Below are positions 10,990 through 23,519 of a stretch of 64,000 nt of DNA, in pieces (position 1 is the first letter of the stretch; every line of letters begins with the position of its first letter). This DNA is from Oxytricha trifallax (lineage: Eukaryota; Ciliophora; Spirotrichea; Sporadotrichida; Oxytrichidae). A model generated the notes under the pieces. It was not told the DNA's origin. It saw nothing but the letters and a program-made list of their open reading frames with translations, and did no database searches. Location of the stretch: positions 1 to 64,000 of the forward strand of contig ARYC01018558.1 of assembly GCA_000711775.1 (NCBI GenBank). Direction: 5' to 3'. The position numbers and the translations under genes were made by a program.

Positions 10990-12810
10990 ACGTATGCAGC
11001 AAATGTTTATTTTGAAGAGTATTTTAAATCATCATTCATAACTATAATTGATTTACAATATTATATATATTTAATGACTCTCACTATAAATTCTAATAGA
11101 CTAGAAATATTATTAAAAATAAGAAGGATCTATTTATATTGTGTTGAAGATACTATATTGTTAAATCAAAATAAGGTAAATACTAAAACTTAAATCATTG
11201 TTTTTATCACAATGTAAGAATTTTATTTTATTAAATCTTGAATTTATAATAAAGTTATTAAAATGAATTAAATTATAAATACCAACTATTGTTATCATAG
11301 TATCTATAGTTAATGAATGCAATTTATCAATCATATATATTGATTTAATTATTTGCTTACGTTTAAGTATTTAAGTCTTATTCCTCAAAAGTAATTATTT
11401 TTATAAGTTAAGCCTGATCTTTAAATTCAATATTAAAAGTTTGTTATCATTATTTATTAAGGACGGTTTTATCGAAGGAATTCATCTAAAAAAACATAAT
11501 AGTAATGTTCTTAAAAAAACTACAAAATATTTATTAAAGTTTTAATTATTTGTGAGTATTTATTATACATTGAACTAAACTATATAAATAATCATTATGG
11601 GAAAAGTATAAAATTAAATACTTAATAATTTTACAAAATATTAATATCTTATATATATATATAAAATTAGAATATAATTACAAAATAAAAATCAAAAGTT
11701 TTGAATTTTTAAAATTGGTCAAGGGCTTATCATGGTCGTTTGGTTGCTTTTCAAATAATTTTGTTTCCCTTTAAAAATAGAAAAGTATGACAATATTAAT
11801 TTGCACTTTCCTAAAGTTTTTATAATATTCATGTTTTTTTTTTATGAAACAAAATAAGTGCTGACCAGAATTAACCAATAAATTAGACTGAATCACTTAG
11901 TTTTGAAATTATATGATCACAAACCTTTTTTCCTTGTTGAATAAGGAATTTAAGCAAATTACTATAATTATAATACTTTCTATAATAGTTTATAAAACAT
12001 ATATTATAATCAATTATTTCTTGTTATTAATTGATGATCTTCAAATCTGATTCATCAATTTATGACACATGGTAATTTATATTTTATTCGATAATAATTT
12101 TTAATTCATTCAAAATGTTTCTGCTTTATTTTTCTGTGTGTCTATAATTGTCAAAAGGAATTTTTTATAGCTTAAATTTGCTCGATAATTTGATCAATCT
12201 TTTTTCATACTGAATTCTTGTATACTTCTTATAACACTGTGTAGTAAAGGTGTTTTATAATATCAACTTAAATACTCATCATGGAGGAGTTCAGTGAGGA
12301 TTTTATATATGATTCGTTCTTAACTATAGATAGGGGACCACTTTTTATTTACTTTTTAATCTATGTCTTAATAACTTTTGATTAATTTTATAATGCAGTT
12401 TAGAGGTTATAAGTTTCCGATAAATAATTAATTTAAAGTATAACAGTATATGATTAATTCTAATGGATAGTAAGAATATATTCTATAGAATCTTATGTTA
12501 AGGTCTAAGGATTTAAGACAGGTTGGGAAACAAATTCTTCGTAGTCTATCAAAGCCGACTTTAAGTTTCTCTTTAGTGAAAAGATATGTGTATTGATTAC
12601 TGTTTTTTTTTATCAATTTAAACTTTGAGTGATTCCTCATTTTTCTTTGGGCAAAGTATTTTATGAAGTAGTAGTTCTAATATATTATATCTAAATAAGT
12701 TTGTAATATTTAATTTTTTCATAGGACCATATTCAATCATAAACTTGGAAGAAATCTCAATTAAGAGGAACTTTCAAAAATTATATATGATCTTGTTTTA
12801 AAATCTCAAG
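10990..12810. other. AT-rich spacer
   Basis: No supported gene. A few short frames exist in both strands but none is long or repeated elsewhere in the window. Confidence 0.45.
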
Positions 12811-12812
12811 TA

Positions 12813-12843
12813 TTTATGGGTAAGTCAGACACTTACCCATAAA
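12813..12843. repeat. 13-bp perfect hairpin
   Basis: TTTATGGGTAAGT, 5-nt loop CAGAC, ACTTACCCATAAA. It lies about 150 bp upstream of gene copy 2. The stem is too AT-rich and isolated to call a terminator or RNA gene. Confidence 0.6.
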
Positions 12844-12996
12844 AATTTATAGTAGTCATAAATTATGAGAATTAATTAAAGTTATTCCAATCAGTTTTAT
12901 TAATCTTTAATACAAAAGAATGAACTTCTAAGGTAAGGTCAATCATTACATTAAAGTATTATTCTGAAGGAATAATTATTAAATAAGAAACACAGA

Positions 12997-15900
12997 ATGG
13001 GTTTACCGAGCAAACTAAAAAGGGACATTATATAAGGTAACATTAAAAATAATGAAACTCAACTCCTCTCATAATACACAATAGACATCATCTAACATAA
13101 CAAAAGTCAATGGGGACTACACATACTTGAAATTATAGCTTTCCTAGCCAGGAATCAAAATCCCAAAACCCTTTCAGTAGTTTGATTGAGTTTTTGATTG
13201 ATAAAAGTAGACTATTAGTTCATACTTTATTAGGGTTTTAATAGGGTTTATGTAGGGGTTTAATGTTTAAATATTAGTAATTTAAGTGAGTATAACAAGC
13301 GAGTTTTTAAAATATTTCACACAAACATAAGCTTAGAGTCATGTGGCAGTTCTCTGAATTTTATCTTTCTAAGTTGATGTTTGATTGTTTCTATTGTTTG
13401 TTAATTCTCTTAACTTGGCTTGATAATAGTTGAGTATGCAAGTTCTCTGAGACCTCCATTTATTTTATTTTTATCGAGATATTGTTTGATTCTCTGCTTA
13501 GAATCTCTCTCACCCCTGCAGCTAAAGTAATCGTTTCTTGGCATGTCGCTCTCTATTATTATTACTGCTAGAGCCCAGATATCCCATTAAGTGTCTCCAT
13601 CTCTCCAATCCTCTCTCTCTGGGAAATATCCAGGAGTGCCGTATACATTTCCTTATGCAGAGGCTTGCACTCTTTGAGCTCTGTTGAAATCTATAATATA
13701 AACTATAAGAGGTTGAAAGTCCATCATTATGCTCTCTGGCTTTAAGTCTCTATGAACATAACCTAGCTTGTGAAGCTCTTCAATCCCTTCAACTATCTGC
13801 TATAATATCTAGCTAAATTATCTCTGACATCTATTGTCAGATAAGAATTCTCTGTAAGTCATTTCAAGTAAAGGAAGCCTGAAGGCTACATGATCTTTAC
13901 CAAGTAAAATAGCATCAAGCTAGATAATTTGCCTGCACTCATTGAACTTTGCCTTTTAAAGAGCAAAATACTCATTAGTAAATTTCATTTGGAATTTGTC
14001 ATCAGCAAGAAAGTATTTTAAAAGATAAATTTTATAAGCATATTAATTCATCAGTGATGACTCTTTTCTCTCATTTTTATTTTCAAGCGTGAGGTAGCTA
14101 TCTAGGCAAGAATCTAAGTCAATAATTTTTAATATGGGAATCTTCATTGTCTCTATTTTAACCATGATTTTATTGATCTCAGAGACTGCTATTTTAACCA
14201 TGATTTTATTGATCTCAGAGACTGGAAGATATTGACTGCTTACTTCATTTTTACTTACTTCTAGACTTCAATTCTAAGAGACTCCATTGGATTTCTTGAT
14301 CTTCTATTTTAGAGGAATCAATTCCCTTTAGGTTCATGAATAAAGACAAAACTTTAATTGTGCTTTTTCTTTAAGTGCACTTTGATGTCTCTCGTATGAG
14401 AATATGGCTTCTCACAGAACTCACAGATATACTTCCCATCTTTCTTTTAATGCTTGAGATATAATCTTAGCATATCGTTGTTTATATCTCTAAAGTGTCT
14501 GTTATAAGTTGACTTGTAAGGGAAAACTTTATTGCATTCTTTGCATTAATAGTCAACTTTTGCTGGTATTTATTAATACTCTATGGCGGGTTGTTTAACC
14601 TCTTCCTCAATTTGCACAACTATTTTGAAAACCTCCTTCTTAGCTTATATTTAAATCTCAAAACTAGACTAGTCAAAGTTGTCATAAGTAGGCTCCCACT
14701 GAGTACAAGCGTCTCTGGTCTCTTCTTTTCTTGGTTGCTGGAATGATAACTTTTATTGACTTGATCCAAGTAATGCCGCTCTGCTTAACAAATTAGCGTT
14801 CATTTTAGTTTGCTGATATATTTTATTATAATAATGATAAAATTTACCGAGATAAACTATTAAAGTAGAGTATAAAACACTCTGGTAGTTTCTTTGCTGA
14901 GAGGTAAGAAAATAAACTAACAATAAAAGACTGTAAGTTGACATATTTAATGAGAATTTTATACATTTTAGTAAATTAAAAAACTCCTAATGAAGTTTTG
15001 TTTCTTTAGGAGGGAGGTCCTCCAAATTAAGTTTTAACTTAATTTGGAGGTAATGTTATTAAACATTTTTAAATTTAATATGCTCCTAATTAAGTTTTAA
15101 CCTTAAAATTTAACTCCTAATAAAGTTTGAACTTAATTTGGAGGACCTCCTAAAATAATTAAAAATTATTAGGAGCAATTTAATGGAGATAGATTGATAA
15201 AAATGGATTTCAATTTGTGAAAGTTGGAGCAAGTTTTTCAAAACTTCTCCGCATATCTTTTCAAGGTTGACCTCCAGCATGTCCTCCCTATTTAGTAGCA
15301 AGATTTTAATAAACTTAGAATGGATATCCATAATTTTAAATTTCATTAACATTTCTAGAAAGAGGAAACAAGATGGAGTCTATGAATGATGCAATGAAGA
15401 GAATTTAATCTCAAGATTTAATAGGAAATTTTCGAAGTAAAGAGGTCCTTTATAGATAGGTATAGCAAGGTAAGTTCTTAAGTAAGATTAATAAATCCAT
15501 TAAAGTTGGATTGTTCTTGCCGACTAAGAATGGAACTAAAATCTCACTCATTTTTAAAAGCCTTACTGAGTGAAGAGAAAAAAGCTTTTAAGTCTAATAA
15601 AATTAGGGAACTAAAATCTCATTCTTAAAAGCATTGTTAAGTGAAGACAAAAAAGCTTTTAAGTCTAATGAAGTTAGGATGATAGAGATACCTAACTACC
15701 CTGAAACATCAGTGACAAACCTATATGACGATGCTATGAGTGATCCGGACGTAGCTCTCTACCTTCCATCAAAGCTACAGCTCTCTAATAAGTTGCCAGA
15801 GAGAAACTTCTTCTTTGGTTTTCTTGGAACTCTGAAACCTGAGTACTTTATTGAAGTTATTTAAGAAGCTCATAAGAAACGCTACAGCATCTCTCCTTAA

Positions 15901-18835
15901 GAAAAAGAGAAGTAGGGTATTAAAATAAGTGACACCTGGCTGTAGGAACTTCAAAAGCATCTTTTCATCTCAAGTAAGCTTAGATTCTAACTTTATTGAA
16001 AAACCTGGCACTGCTATATACTTGATGAAAGAGCGCAGCAAATTAAACATAGAGAGAAATTCTCAAGTAAAACATGAATTGAGTAAGAGACTCTTCAAAG
16101 ATTTATCAAATCAGAAGAAATGAACATAGATGCAGGGGCTGGCTTTAAGAGAAGAAACATAGGCCCAAGCAAGCCTTAAGAGGAAGAAAAGAAAAAGAAG
16201 ACTATTCCTTTTACGGGCAAATTTAACATGTGAACTTATTCATTCGCTTAAATCTAAAACTTATTTATATACACAAAATCTCCCTTATTTTGCGCATACT
16301 TTAGCTTTATCATCGCTAACTCTCTTAGAGCACTCTTAATAAAATCGGCTGTATCTATCTCTAAATCATGCATCAGATGGTAGAGCAACAATTTCTTATA
16401 ATGACCTTTCAATAACCCCCAATATAATTCAATTCCATTGAACTAAGGCTGTAAGGAACATTAAATACAGGTGTTATGTTTAGCCTTTCATATTCCTTCC
16501 TTGAGTCTTTAGTTTTATGAACTGACAAGTTATCAACGAACAGAATAATCTCTTAGTCAGCGTATTTGTCTCTGAGTTATTGTAAGAACTTAATATATTA
16601 TTCAGTTTTTATAGAACGAGGGTTGATAACATAAGTCTCTAGGCCACAATCTTCACTTATTCCACCAAGAATAGCATGAGTTTTCACCTTAACTTTTTAG
16701 TCATAAACTTCTATATTACTATACCTCTTGTACCAAGACCTAGAAATGAAGGTATTGAATGTAAATACAGCTTCATCAGCGTGTATGAACTTTATATTAT
16801 GCTCTTAAGCCCTTTGCATTTCATCGAATATATAATTTAAATTATCCTTATAAAATGGAACATTAAAGTCAATCACTCTCTTAATGCGATTGACTGTCTT
16901 GTAAGATATTCCATTCTTTTTATATATGTTAGCTATAGATTAAGCAGAGATTTGAAGCTCAGGAAATTGGCGATGAAACATCACAGCCATCTAGGCCAAG
17001 GAGAATTGAGCCCAGTATTTAAGAGTCTTATCATCAATAAGATAATGGATATGATGCTGCTAAAATTTTAGAAGTCTTTTAGGCTTAGAATAAAGCTGCT
17101 ATCTCTTTAAATTCAATGCTAACAGACAGTGAGACCTCACAGTTGCTGGAAATTTATGGAGGAGCATTGCTATAGACGTATAATTTAGAACAGGCTTGAG
17201 TTATTCACTATATTCATCACATCCATAACGCAACTTAAACAATAAATCTATATACTCACTATCATAAACTGACCCCAAACCTCGCATATACTCCCTTAAA
17301 ATACTAATATTTAAACATTAAATCCTCTACATAAACCCTAATAAAAAACTAATAAAGTATGAACTAATAGTCTACTTTTATCAATCAAAAACTCAATCAA
17401 ACTACTGAAAGTGTTTTGGGGTTTTGAATATCATAAGATAAGGTTTCTCAATAGTCAACTAGTTCCAGCTACACCTAACAAAAATACAGTTCGAAGAAGA
17501 AACAACTGTGATGCAATACAACTATAGACCTAACAACTTTTCAGATGCTCAGACTAGCATCAATAAACAATAAATTCATAAGTCCCCAACAGATTACAAC
17601 AAAATCCCAATAATTCATTTCTAGAGCACTAAGCAACACGAGCTTAGAAATACCAGCCTCTCCATCTATAGAGGTTGTGACAAGCTCTTAAGGAGGTAGT
17701 GACCATGAAAATTACGACTACTACACAATCGATGTAAATCACCCATCCCTAAATAGAAACACCAGCCTCATAAAAAAAGAGTATTATACTCATACAATGA
17801 GGAATACTGGAGTTCTGTGGAAGAAAAACAAAGATACGACTAATATGATGAAGGAAGCTAATATTAACACAGTTCAAACGAACCCACTATCTACATCGAG
17901 ATTGACTCAGAAGAACAGAAAGAAGCCATTAACCCTATTCCCACTCAACAAGTCAAATATTCCAATGAAGTCAAATACGTCACTGAATAAAAATAGTACT
18001 AAATAGGAAATTGATTAGAAATTACAAATTAAAATTTAGTACTAAATATGAATCTTAATTAATGTGAAAATAATTAATAAATTAATTATTATTAAACTGC
18101 TTCTAACTATGGGATGTTTACCATTTCTATGGAATAACTATAAGAAAGATACGACACAAGAGAATCATGTATATCAATTTGGATTAACAAAATCAACAGT
18201 AATGTACTAAGTAATCAAGAGATATTAAAATGTTATCACAGCCATATTTGTCAAACTAGACCACAAGAGATTAATCGAGAAAGAAAACTTAGACAACGGG
18301 ACTCTTGGATAGTTCATCAAAGATTAAACCGGCTCAGCAGTAGACACACCAGCAGATTTGCTAGTATTTGTAAGACTATTCAATCTAGACATTCTAAAGA
18401 ATGTCACTGCTAATGAATCCAGCTTCATATCTGCATACTCAGACTACCACCTTAACAAAGTGGAAAATTACGTAAAATGTCAACAACAAAAATGCATACT
18501 TCTTAAAAAGTGACCTTTCACAACTAGTTACCACTAGGTTCAAAGCTAGTATCGCAACAAAGAATTTGAAGTACTCAATCGCAGTAAAGAACTTTGATAC
18601 CCAATTCAAATTCAAGGAAATGGGAAAGCAAATACAAATTCTCAATGGCAGAAGAAATGGATGAAAAGGCAGACCACAGAAGAGAAGAACACAGAGAGGA
18701 AAAGAGAGAAGAAGATGAAGACTCAGTATACACGCAGAGAATCTCCAAAAATTAACTAAAAGGGCTAGTCCCTTACAAACTATCATGAATAACTGATCGG
18801 GGGTCCCCAGAGACCTCAGCGTGATCATATTATTA
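12997..18835 (+). CDS. unrecognised protein family, copy 2 (split by TBE element 2)
   Basis: Exonic sequence is 12997-13155 and 17430-18835. Start ATG at 12997 (MGLPSKLKRDIIQGNI…, matching copy 1 MGILIKTQREL…). The TBE at 13156-17426 interrupts codon-exactly: removing it with one AAT joins …FLARN to IIRQGF… in frame. Downstream blocks match copy 1 (NHPSLNRN, SVEEKQRYDQYDEGS, FNLDILKNVTANESS, acidic tail EEDEDSVYTQRIS). A few frame shifts remain, and an IES-like segment with 12-bp repeats lies at 17994-18048. Function unknown. Confidence 0.65.
13339..14803 (-). CDS. TBE zinc-finger/kinase-like protein (element 2)
   Basis: Start ATG read from 14803 (MNANLLSRAALLGSSQ); TGA at 13339-13341. Two C2H2 fingers near residues 85-140: CKECNKVFPYKSTYNRHF (first) and CEFCEKPYSHTRDIKVH (second). 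The C-terminal half is protein-kinase-like: HRDLKPESIM (catalytic loop) and IIDFNRA in place of the usual DFG. The DFN change and the weak glycine loop suggest altered or lost catalysis. Frames shift in places after the fingers. The N-terminus differs completely from elements B and 4. Role in TBE biology unknown. Confidence 0.8.
14154..14225. repeat. 36-bp tandem duplication in the kinase gene
   Basis: Two copies of a 36-bp unit (TATTTTAACCATGATTTTAT…ACTG) differing at the last base. 36 bp is 12 codons, so the duplication does not shift the frame. The matching part of element 3 has one copy, so it arose recently in element 2. Confidence 0.85.
14995..15175. promoter_or_regulatory. inverted/direct repeat cluster between divergent TBE genes (element 2)
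   Basis: The words GGAGGTCCTCC, CTCCTAAT and AAGTT-AAC-TTAATTTGGAG occur several times in both orientations between the starts of the kinase (14803) and 22k (15373) genes. Element 3 keeps a reduced form (25885-25960). The position matches the repeat cluster of element 4. Likely a bidirectional promoter or protein-binding array. Confidence 0.45.
15373..16233 (+). pseudogene. TBE 22k protein (element 2)
   Basis: Start ATG at 15373 (MESMNDAMKRIQSQD); TGA at 16231-16233 after FTGKFNM. The core block (DPDVALYLPSKLQLSNKLPE) is well kept. A ~75-bp direct duplication at 15533-15607/15608-15680 disrupts the first third. The intron after …HLFIS (about 15970-15994) has kept GTAAG and CTAAC, but its acceptor TAG is changed to TTG, so splicing is likely lost. 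Inactive copy. Confidence 0.8.
16240..17287 (-). CDS. TBE transposase, Tc1/mariner-IS630 D34E (element 2)
   Basis: Start ATG read from 17287 (MRGLGSVYDSEYIDLLFKLR); TGA at 16240-16242. An N-terminal helix-turn-helix region is followed by the DDE domain: first Asp in HADEAVFTFN, second Asp in FVDNLSVHKT, Glu in FNGIELYWGLL, with 34 residues between the second Asp and the Glu. One base is missing just before the Glu motif (near 16447) and another near 16335, so this copy is slightly broken. Family role: cut-and-paste excision and insertion at AAT; in hypotrichs TBE transposases are also implicated in germline DNA elimination (established knowledge). Confidence 0.88.
17994..18048. other. possible internal eliminated sequence with 12-bp pointer-like repeats
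   Basis: The 12-mer TAGTACTAAATA occurs at 17994-18005 and again at 18037-18048, bracketing an AT-rich stretch inside gene copy 2. Copy 1 has the same arrangement with a diverged second repeat. Such direct repeats at the borders of AT-rich segments are the usual structure of hypotrich IES pointers. Removal of one repeat plus spacer (43 bp) would change the frame, which cannot be tested here. Confidence 0.45.
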
Positions 18836-18839
18836 TAAT

Positions 18840-19800
18840 TATTAATTTAAAGGAAAATTATAGTTACTCAATTTTTTCTCTGAGAGATGATTCCTAGTGT
18901 CGAATATTTTATGATTAGCAAAAGTAAAAGAAGTTTTTGACTTAATTTTTAAGATAACATATCAAAGAAATTTATACTTTCTGAAATGAAAGAATTAGAC
19001 TTTTATTAAAATAGACTTACAATTAATATAAAATTAAAGCAAAAGTAGATATCTAAGTGTAATTTTGAAAAGACATGAACTGTTCGGGAATTTTATTATA
19101 TATTAAACTCTTCCCACTGTTAAAATCAGAAAGTTGTATGCTATTAAGTGTATAAAGATAAAAAGTCTATCAATAAATTTATAAGTAATGTATTTTTCAA
19201 CAAAGAAATAATAGGCAAATATAAACAGATTTATTTTATAATCATAAATAGATTGTATTTGTGCATTAATAAAATATTTTGGATTTGAAAAATATTTTGA
19301 AAAATATATTTGAATTTTAATATTTTTTTATATAGCTTTCCAAAAGTAAAAAAATCCTTTTTAATTAATGGATTGTAATAGAACTTATTGCTATTCTGTT
19401 ATAAAAATATAAATATATATAAGGCACCATTTTAAATAATAAAATTTATTAAAAAAGGAATGACTATGATATATATAAAAAAACTTTACTCAATTGCTAT
19501 TACTCATAGATTTAATATTAAATTATATATATTTTGAGTTTTAATAACATATTCATATTTATTCATGCGCCACAATTTGATAAGAGTTAATTTAAATTAC
19601 TTCAAGATGCATAAGAAGGTATACGAAAAGCAGGGATTATTAATAAAATACATAAAAATAGGTGATTTGGTATACATTTAAATGCAAGAAAATTTCTAGG
19701 TAATTTTAACTGCAATGTATTTATTATTTTGTAATTTATTTTCAATGTGAAGTTGCTTTAATTAAATAAAAATATATAATTTATTAATTTTATAATAAGA
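18840..19800. other. AT-rich spacer
   Basis: No supported gene or repeat. Confidence 0.45.
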
Positions 19801-20052
19801 ATGGAAGAAAATCAAGCTCAAGCTCTATGTATACTTATTTTATAAAGATTATTTTAGGTAATTAAAGAGCCAACCCAGCCATCATAATAGATAATATCGT
19901 AGAAATACTCAAATTATTAGACTCCGGAAACAAATTCTACAGATAGATGTAAAAACTTAATTAGTTGTTTTGAAACTTTCTTAAAATTTATTGTGATATA
20001 GTGGTTTCAATCACTGTCAAGGACATTAATAATTTAGCAGAAATCTAAGTGA
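19801..20052 (+). CDS. unrecognised 83-codon ORF
   Basis: ATG at 19801 (MEENQAQALCILILQRLFQV), TGA at 20050-20052, with about ten TAA/TAG read as Gln. Another open frame (VKDINNLAEIQ…) overlaps its end and continues to about 20130, so the gene may continue after a frameshift or a small intron. No family recognised. It may be the first part of the coding region that continues to 21005. Confidence 0.4.
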
Positions 20053-20170
20053 ATAGTTATGTATTTTTTGCAACTGGCTCCGTATTTACTTTCCATCAAT
20101 AATCATTAAGTTACATTCTTTAATAAATATGATGACCCTATGAACGCTTCTTAAAATGTTAGTAATTAAA

Positions 20171-21005
20171 ATGACTTATAGAATTTCATTGACATTATTG
20201 TCATTTGCATTTTCCATTATATTTTAGCATAATTCTATTTTAGTTCTTGGATTGAAGAATTTGGGTAATGATGTTGGCATGCCTCTTAATAAAATTAAGG
20301 CAGATTCTGATGACGGAGTATGGGCAATATTGCTAAAATTATCAGTGTTTCACTAAAAAACATGTTCAAATTAAAAAGTTCAACAGCTAGGATGAAACAA
20401 GTGACTTGAATAATGAAGGTGAAAATATCCGCGATGATAAAGATTGGAGATGATGTTTTTACAGGTATGGCTTACAACTAAAAAAGTGATAATGACATCG
20501 AATATTTTGCAGATTTCGATCAAGAGGTAGGCCACCAAGATTGAATAGTACAGAATCAAATTATTCAATCCTCAATCAGCTGATAAGTATTGATGATGGA
20601 AGTAAAAGATTTAATCATAAACTTAAAATCAGAAACATCCCTAACAACAACAAGGAATAGTGAAGTCACTTGGATCAAACCAAGAAGTATACTAATTCAG
20701 TAAATTAATCATTTCCAGATATAAGGTCTGAGCTTGAGAAGATCTACGATAAAGTGAGCAATGCACTAGAGAGAATTGGCAAAATAGGGTATTTATGCAA
20801 GATCCTCCAAGAAATTAATGGTAATTACAGAGCTCAATCCGAAAACCTTAAAGAAATTCAAACTGCCTTGATCACTGTTTGTAAGAATGTTGGTGATATG
20901 GAGAATGAACTTTGCGAGACAACGAAAGACTATCAAATGTCGAAAGAAGGAATTATGTTTCTGGCAAATCATTCAGTGATAACAACACACTTCTTTAAAT
21001 GTTAA
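20171..21005 (+). CDS. possible secreted/membrane coiled-coil protein, frame-shifted
   Basis: The first frame, 20171-20395 (74 aa), begins MTYRISLTLLSFAFSIIF, a good signal-peptide or membrane-anchor profile. Further open blocks follow in shifted frames (FTGMAYNQKSDNDIEYF… near 20460-20545), then a long helical block to 21005 (DIRSELEKIYDKVSNALERI…, KNVGDMENELCETT) with coiled-coil heptads. Three or more frame changes mean either a decayed gene or unspliced/unprocessed germline DNA. No family recognised. Confidence 0.45.
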
Positions 21006-21009
21006 AGAA

Positions 21010-23515
21010 GTCAATTCCCATTGAAAATCAGTTACTAAATCCATTAAATAAGGATAGTTGTGATCTAAAACACTATTTTACAATTTAAACTCAAGGAGAG
21101 AACAAAGGAATTAGAAGACACTAAAATTAATATTTCAAAATGGTCATTGAAAAACACTACAATAACGATCTTGAAATTTTAAGAAAACACTGTTTATATT
21201 GAGAGAGAAGCATTTTCTAATAAAATCTCTAATAAAATTATATTGTTTTAAGGAAAATTAAAAAATAATAAATTCATGACAATTAAATTTACCTAGAAAT
21301 TTTCTTGTATTAAAATGTATACAAAAATACCTATTTTTATGAATTTTATTAATATTAAGTCTAAGCCTGGAGTCTAGTTATTAACTTTCAAATAATAAAA
21401 TTTGTATCTATGTGATCAATCATTAACTTAATATCGAAGTACTTGTAAAAATAAGTAAGTTTCAAAATTGCCAATTGTACTTTTAATCAAGATTAATGAG
21501 CAAATTCTGGTAATACAATGGCATATCTTTATGATAATTAATCTGTAAAAAACTATCTTCTTTCTTCTTCATGCTTGAAATACCCACTACTCTATTCAAC
21601 TACTATATATAGTATCTCTTGAATTAAACTTCTTCAATCCTTGCTATTAATCATTAGAAGCCTCTACTACTACTTTTATCTAATATTTTCTTTGTTAGTA
21701 GTCAATGTAGAATCTGATATCTAATGTCATAAAAGCTATAAATTTGTTCTGATATAATTTTTATGATTCAGATTTGTTGAAGCTGAGTTATTATCATCTT
21801 AAGAATGCCATGGACTTCAAAATATATAATAAGTAGAAATGATTTTACGCTGATGGAATTTGCATTTAATTTTATTTGAAGTAAGCCTATTGCTATGAAG
21901 GTATGTGAAGTCAATTAACTTAAGCTCTGTGTTTTAATTATGTTTCTTAAGAACAGATTAGTCTAATACTATTATTTTCTTAATCTACTTCTAAGAATTC
22001 AAAATCCAGTATTAAAACTCTTTTGTCATTAAAATATTGTATTAAGTCAATTGCCCATAACTTAATCATTTATTTTCTAATTAATAAAATATCATCAAGT
22101 ACCTATTTAATCATTTTTAAATATAGAATACAATTTGTAAATAAATATATACATTTATATTAAAATTAAATATTTGGAATCGGAAATGAGGTAACTAAAT
22201 TAGAGTTTGACTCAATGATCTTTGAGTTATTTATATTACTAAAAATTAGCTTAATAACACTAAAATTATAGTTAAATTAGTAATAAAACTAATTCTGCTG
22301 TTAAAAATTTAAGCAATGACTCATCTTCAGATTTATGAAAGCAAAACTTCATTTTTATACTATATGCATGGAATACTGTGAATTTATACTTTTACATAAT
22401 ATGATTAAGTAATTATTTATTAAAAAAATATTGTTAAATACTAAGCTTATTGAAAGAAGACGTGATTTGATTAAACATGAAAGTCATAATATAAATATAC
22501 AAATAACCATCACATCACCACTATTCATTTGGTCGATATTTGATTGCTCATTTGCAACTAAGCATTAATGAAAATCTGTAAATTCACATATCTAACCCAT
22601 ATTGAAGTTCTGATGTAATGTCTTACTTTATTTCTTATCATTTTAAGATTATTTTATGAAGTATTTCTTTTTATTATTGTTTGATTTGTTACTTATAACA
22701 TAAATAATAAAACATAATTTAAAATTTTAAGCTGGATAAAATTTATAAGTTTTAATATACCTATTATTGTATATCTTTATGCTCTTTTCTATTAGGCAAT
22801 CATTGTTAATTACAAAATGAAATCAACTATTTCAAATAATTATAAATTAACTTTAACTATTTACGTAGTTAATAACTTCCCCTCTTCAATTTATAAAATT
22901 ATATTCTTCTAATCCAGTAGTAGCAATTAATTTAAATATACAATAAAATCCAAAATAATTAAATCGATACAATTTAGTTTCTAAAAGCATATATTGAGAA
23001 TCTTATGCTTAATATAAGGCAAGTTTAATAAGCTAGTAACATATCTTAGCAATCAAAATATGAAGAAATATGGTTTTAATTTATATCGAGTTGCTTATGT
23101 GACAGCATAATCACTTCTAATTAAATATAATTCAAAATAACTCATGCATTAAGCGCAACAGAACTTCACACTATTCAATAGTAAGGACATTTAAGGTGTT
23201 ATTCAAAACTATACCTCCTAAATTTTTGTCATATAATCATTAGAAATTACAAATAGTTCATTTAATCTTATTTTCTTATAAGTAATAATCAAGTTAAAAA
23301 TTATATAATTGAATATTTTTATTAATATATATATATAAATTGTTAAATAGCTTATTAAACAATTTTATTTATTTCTCAAAAGGAATGAGGTCAAGTTAAT
23401 GAAAGAGAAAGACAATAAACATTTAAGAAACAAAATATAGAATTTAAAAGAGAGAAATATATGATGAAGGGTCGTGTAAGGGTGAAAGAAACTGTAATAA
23501 TATCAAATGTAAAAG
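21010..23515. other. AT-rich spacer
   Basis: 2.5 kb without a recognised gene, repeat family or RNA gene. Confidence 0.45.
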
Positions 23516-23519
23516 AATA

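Larger units (their letters stand above)
13156..17426. mobile_element. TBE transposon, element 2 (complete, 4271 bp)
   Basis: Ends CAAAATCCCAAAACCC (left) and GTTTTGGGGTTTTG (right); terminal inverted repeats about 140 bp (13156-13300 and 17284-17426); target duplication AAT at 13153-13155 and 17427-17429. Gene order: ZnF-kinase (minus), 22k (plus), transposase (minus), the standard TBE plan. It is inserted in gene copy 2. All three genes carry a few small lesions, so this copy is probably not autonomous, but it is structurally whole. Confidence 0.95.
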
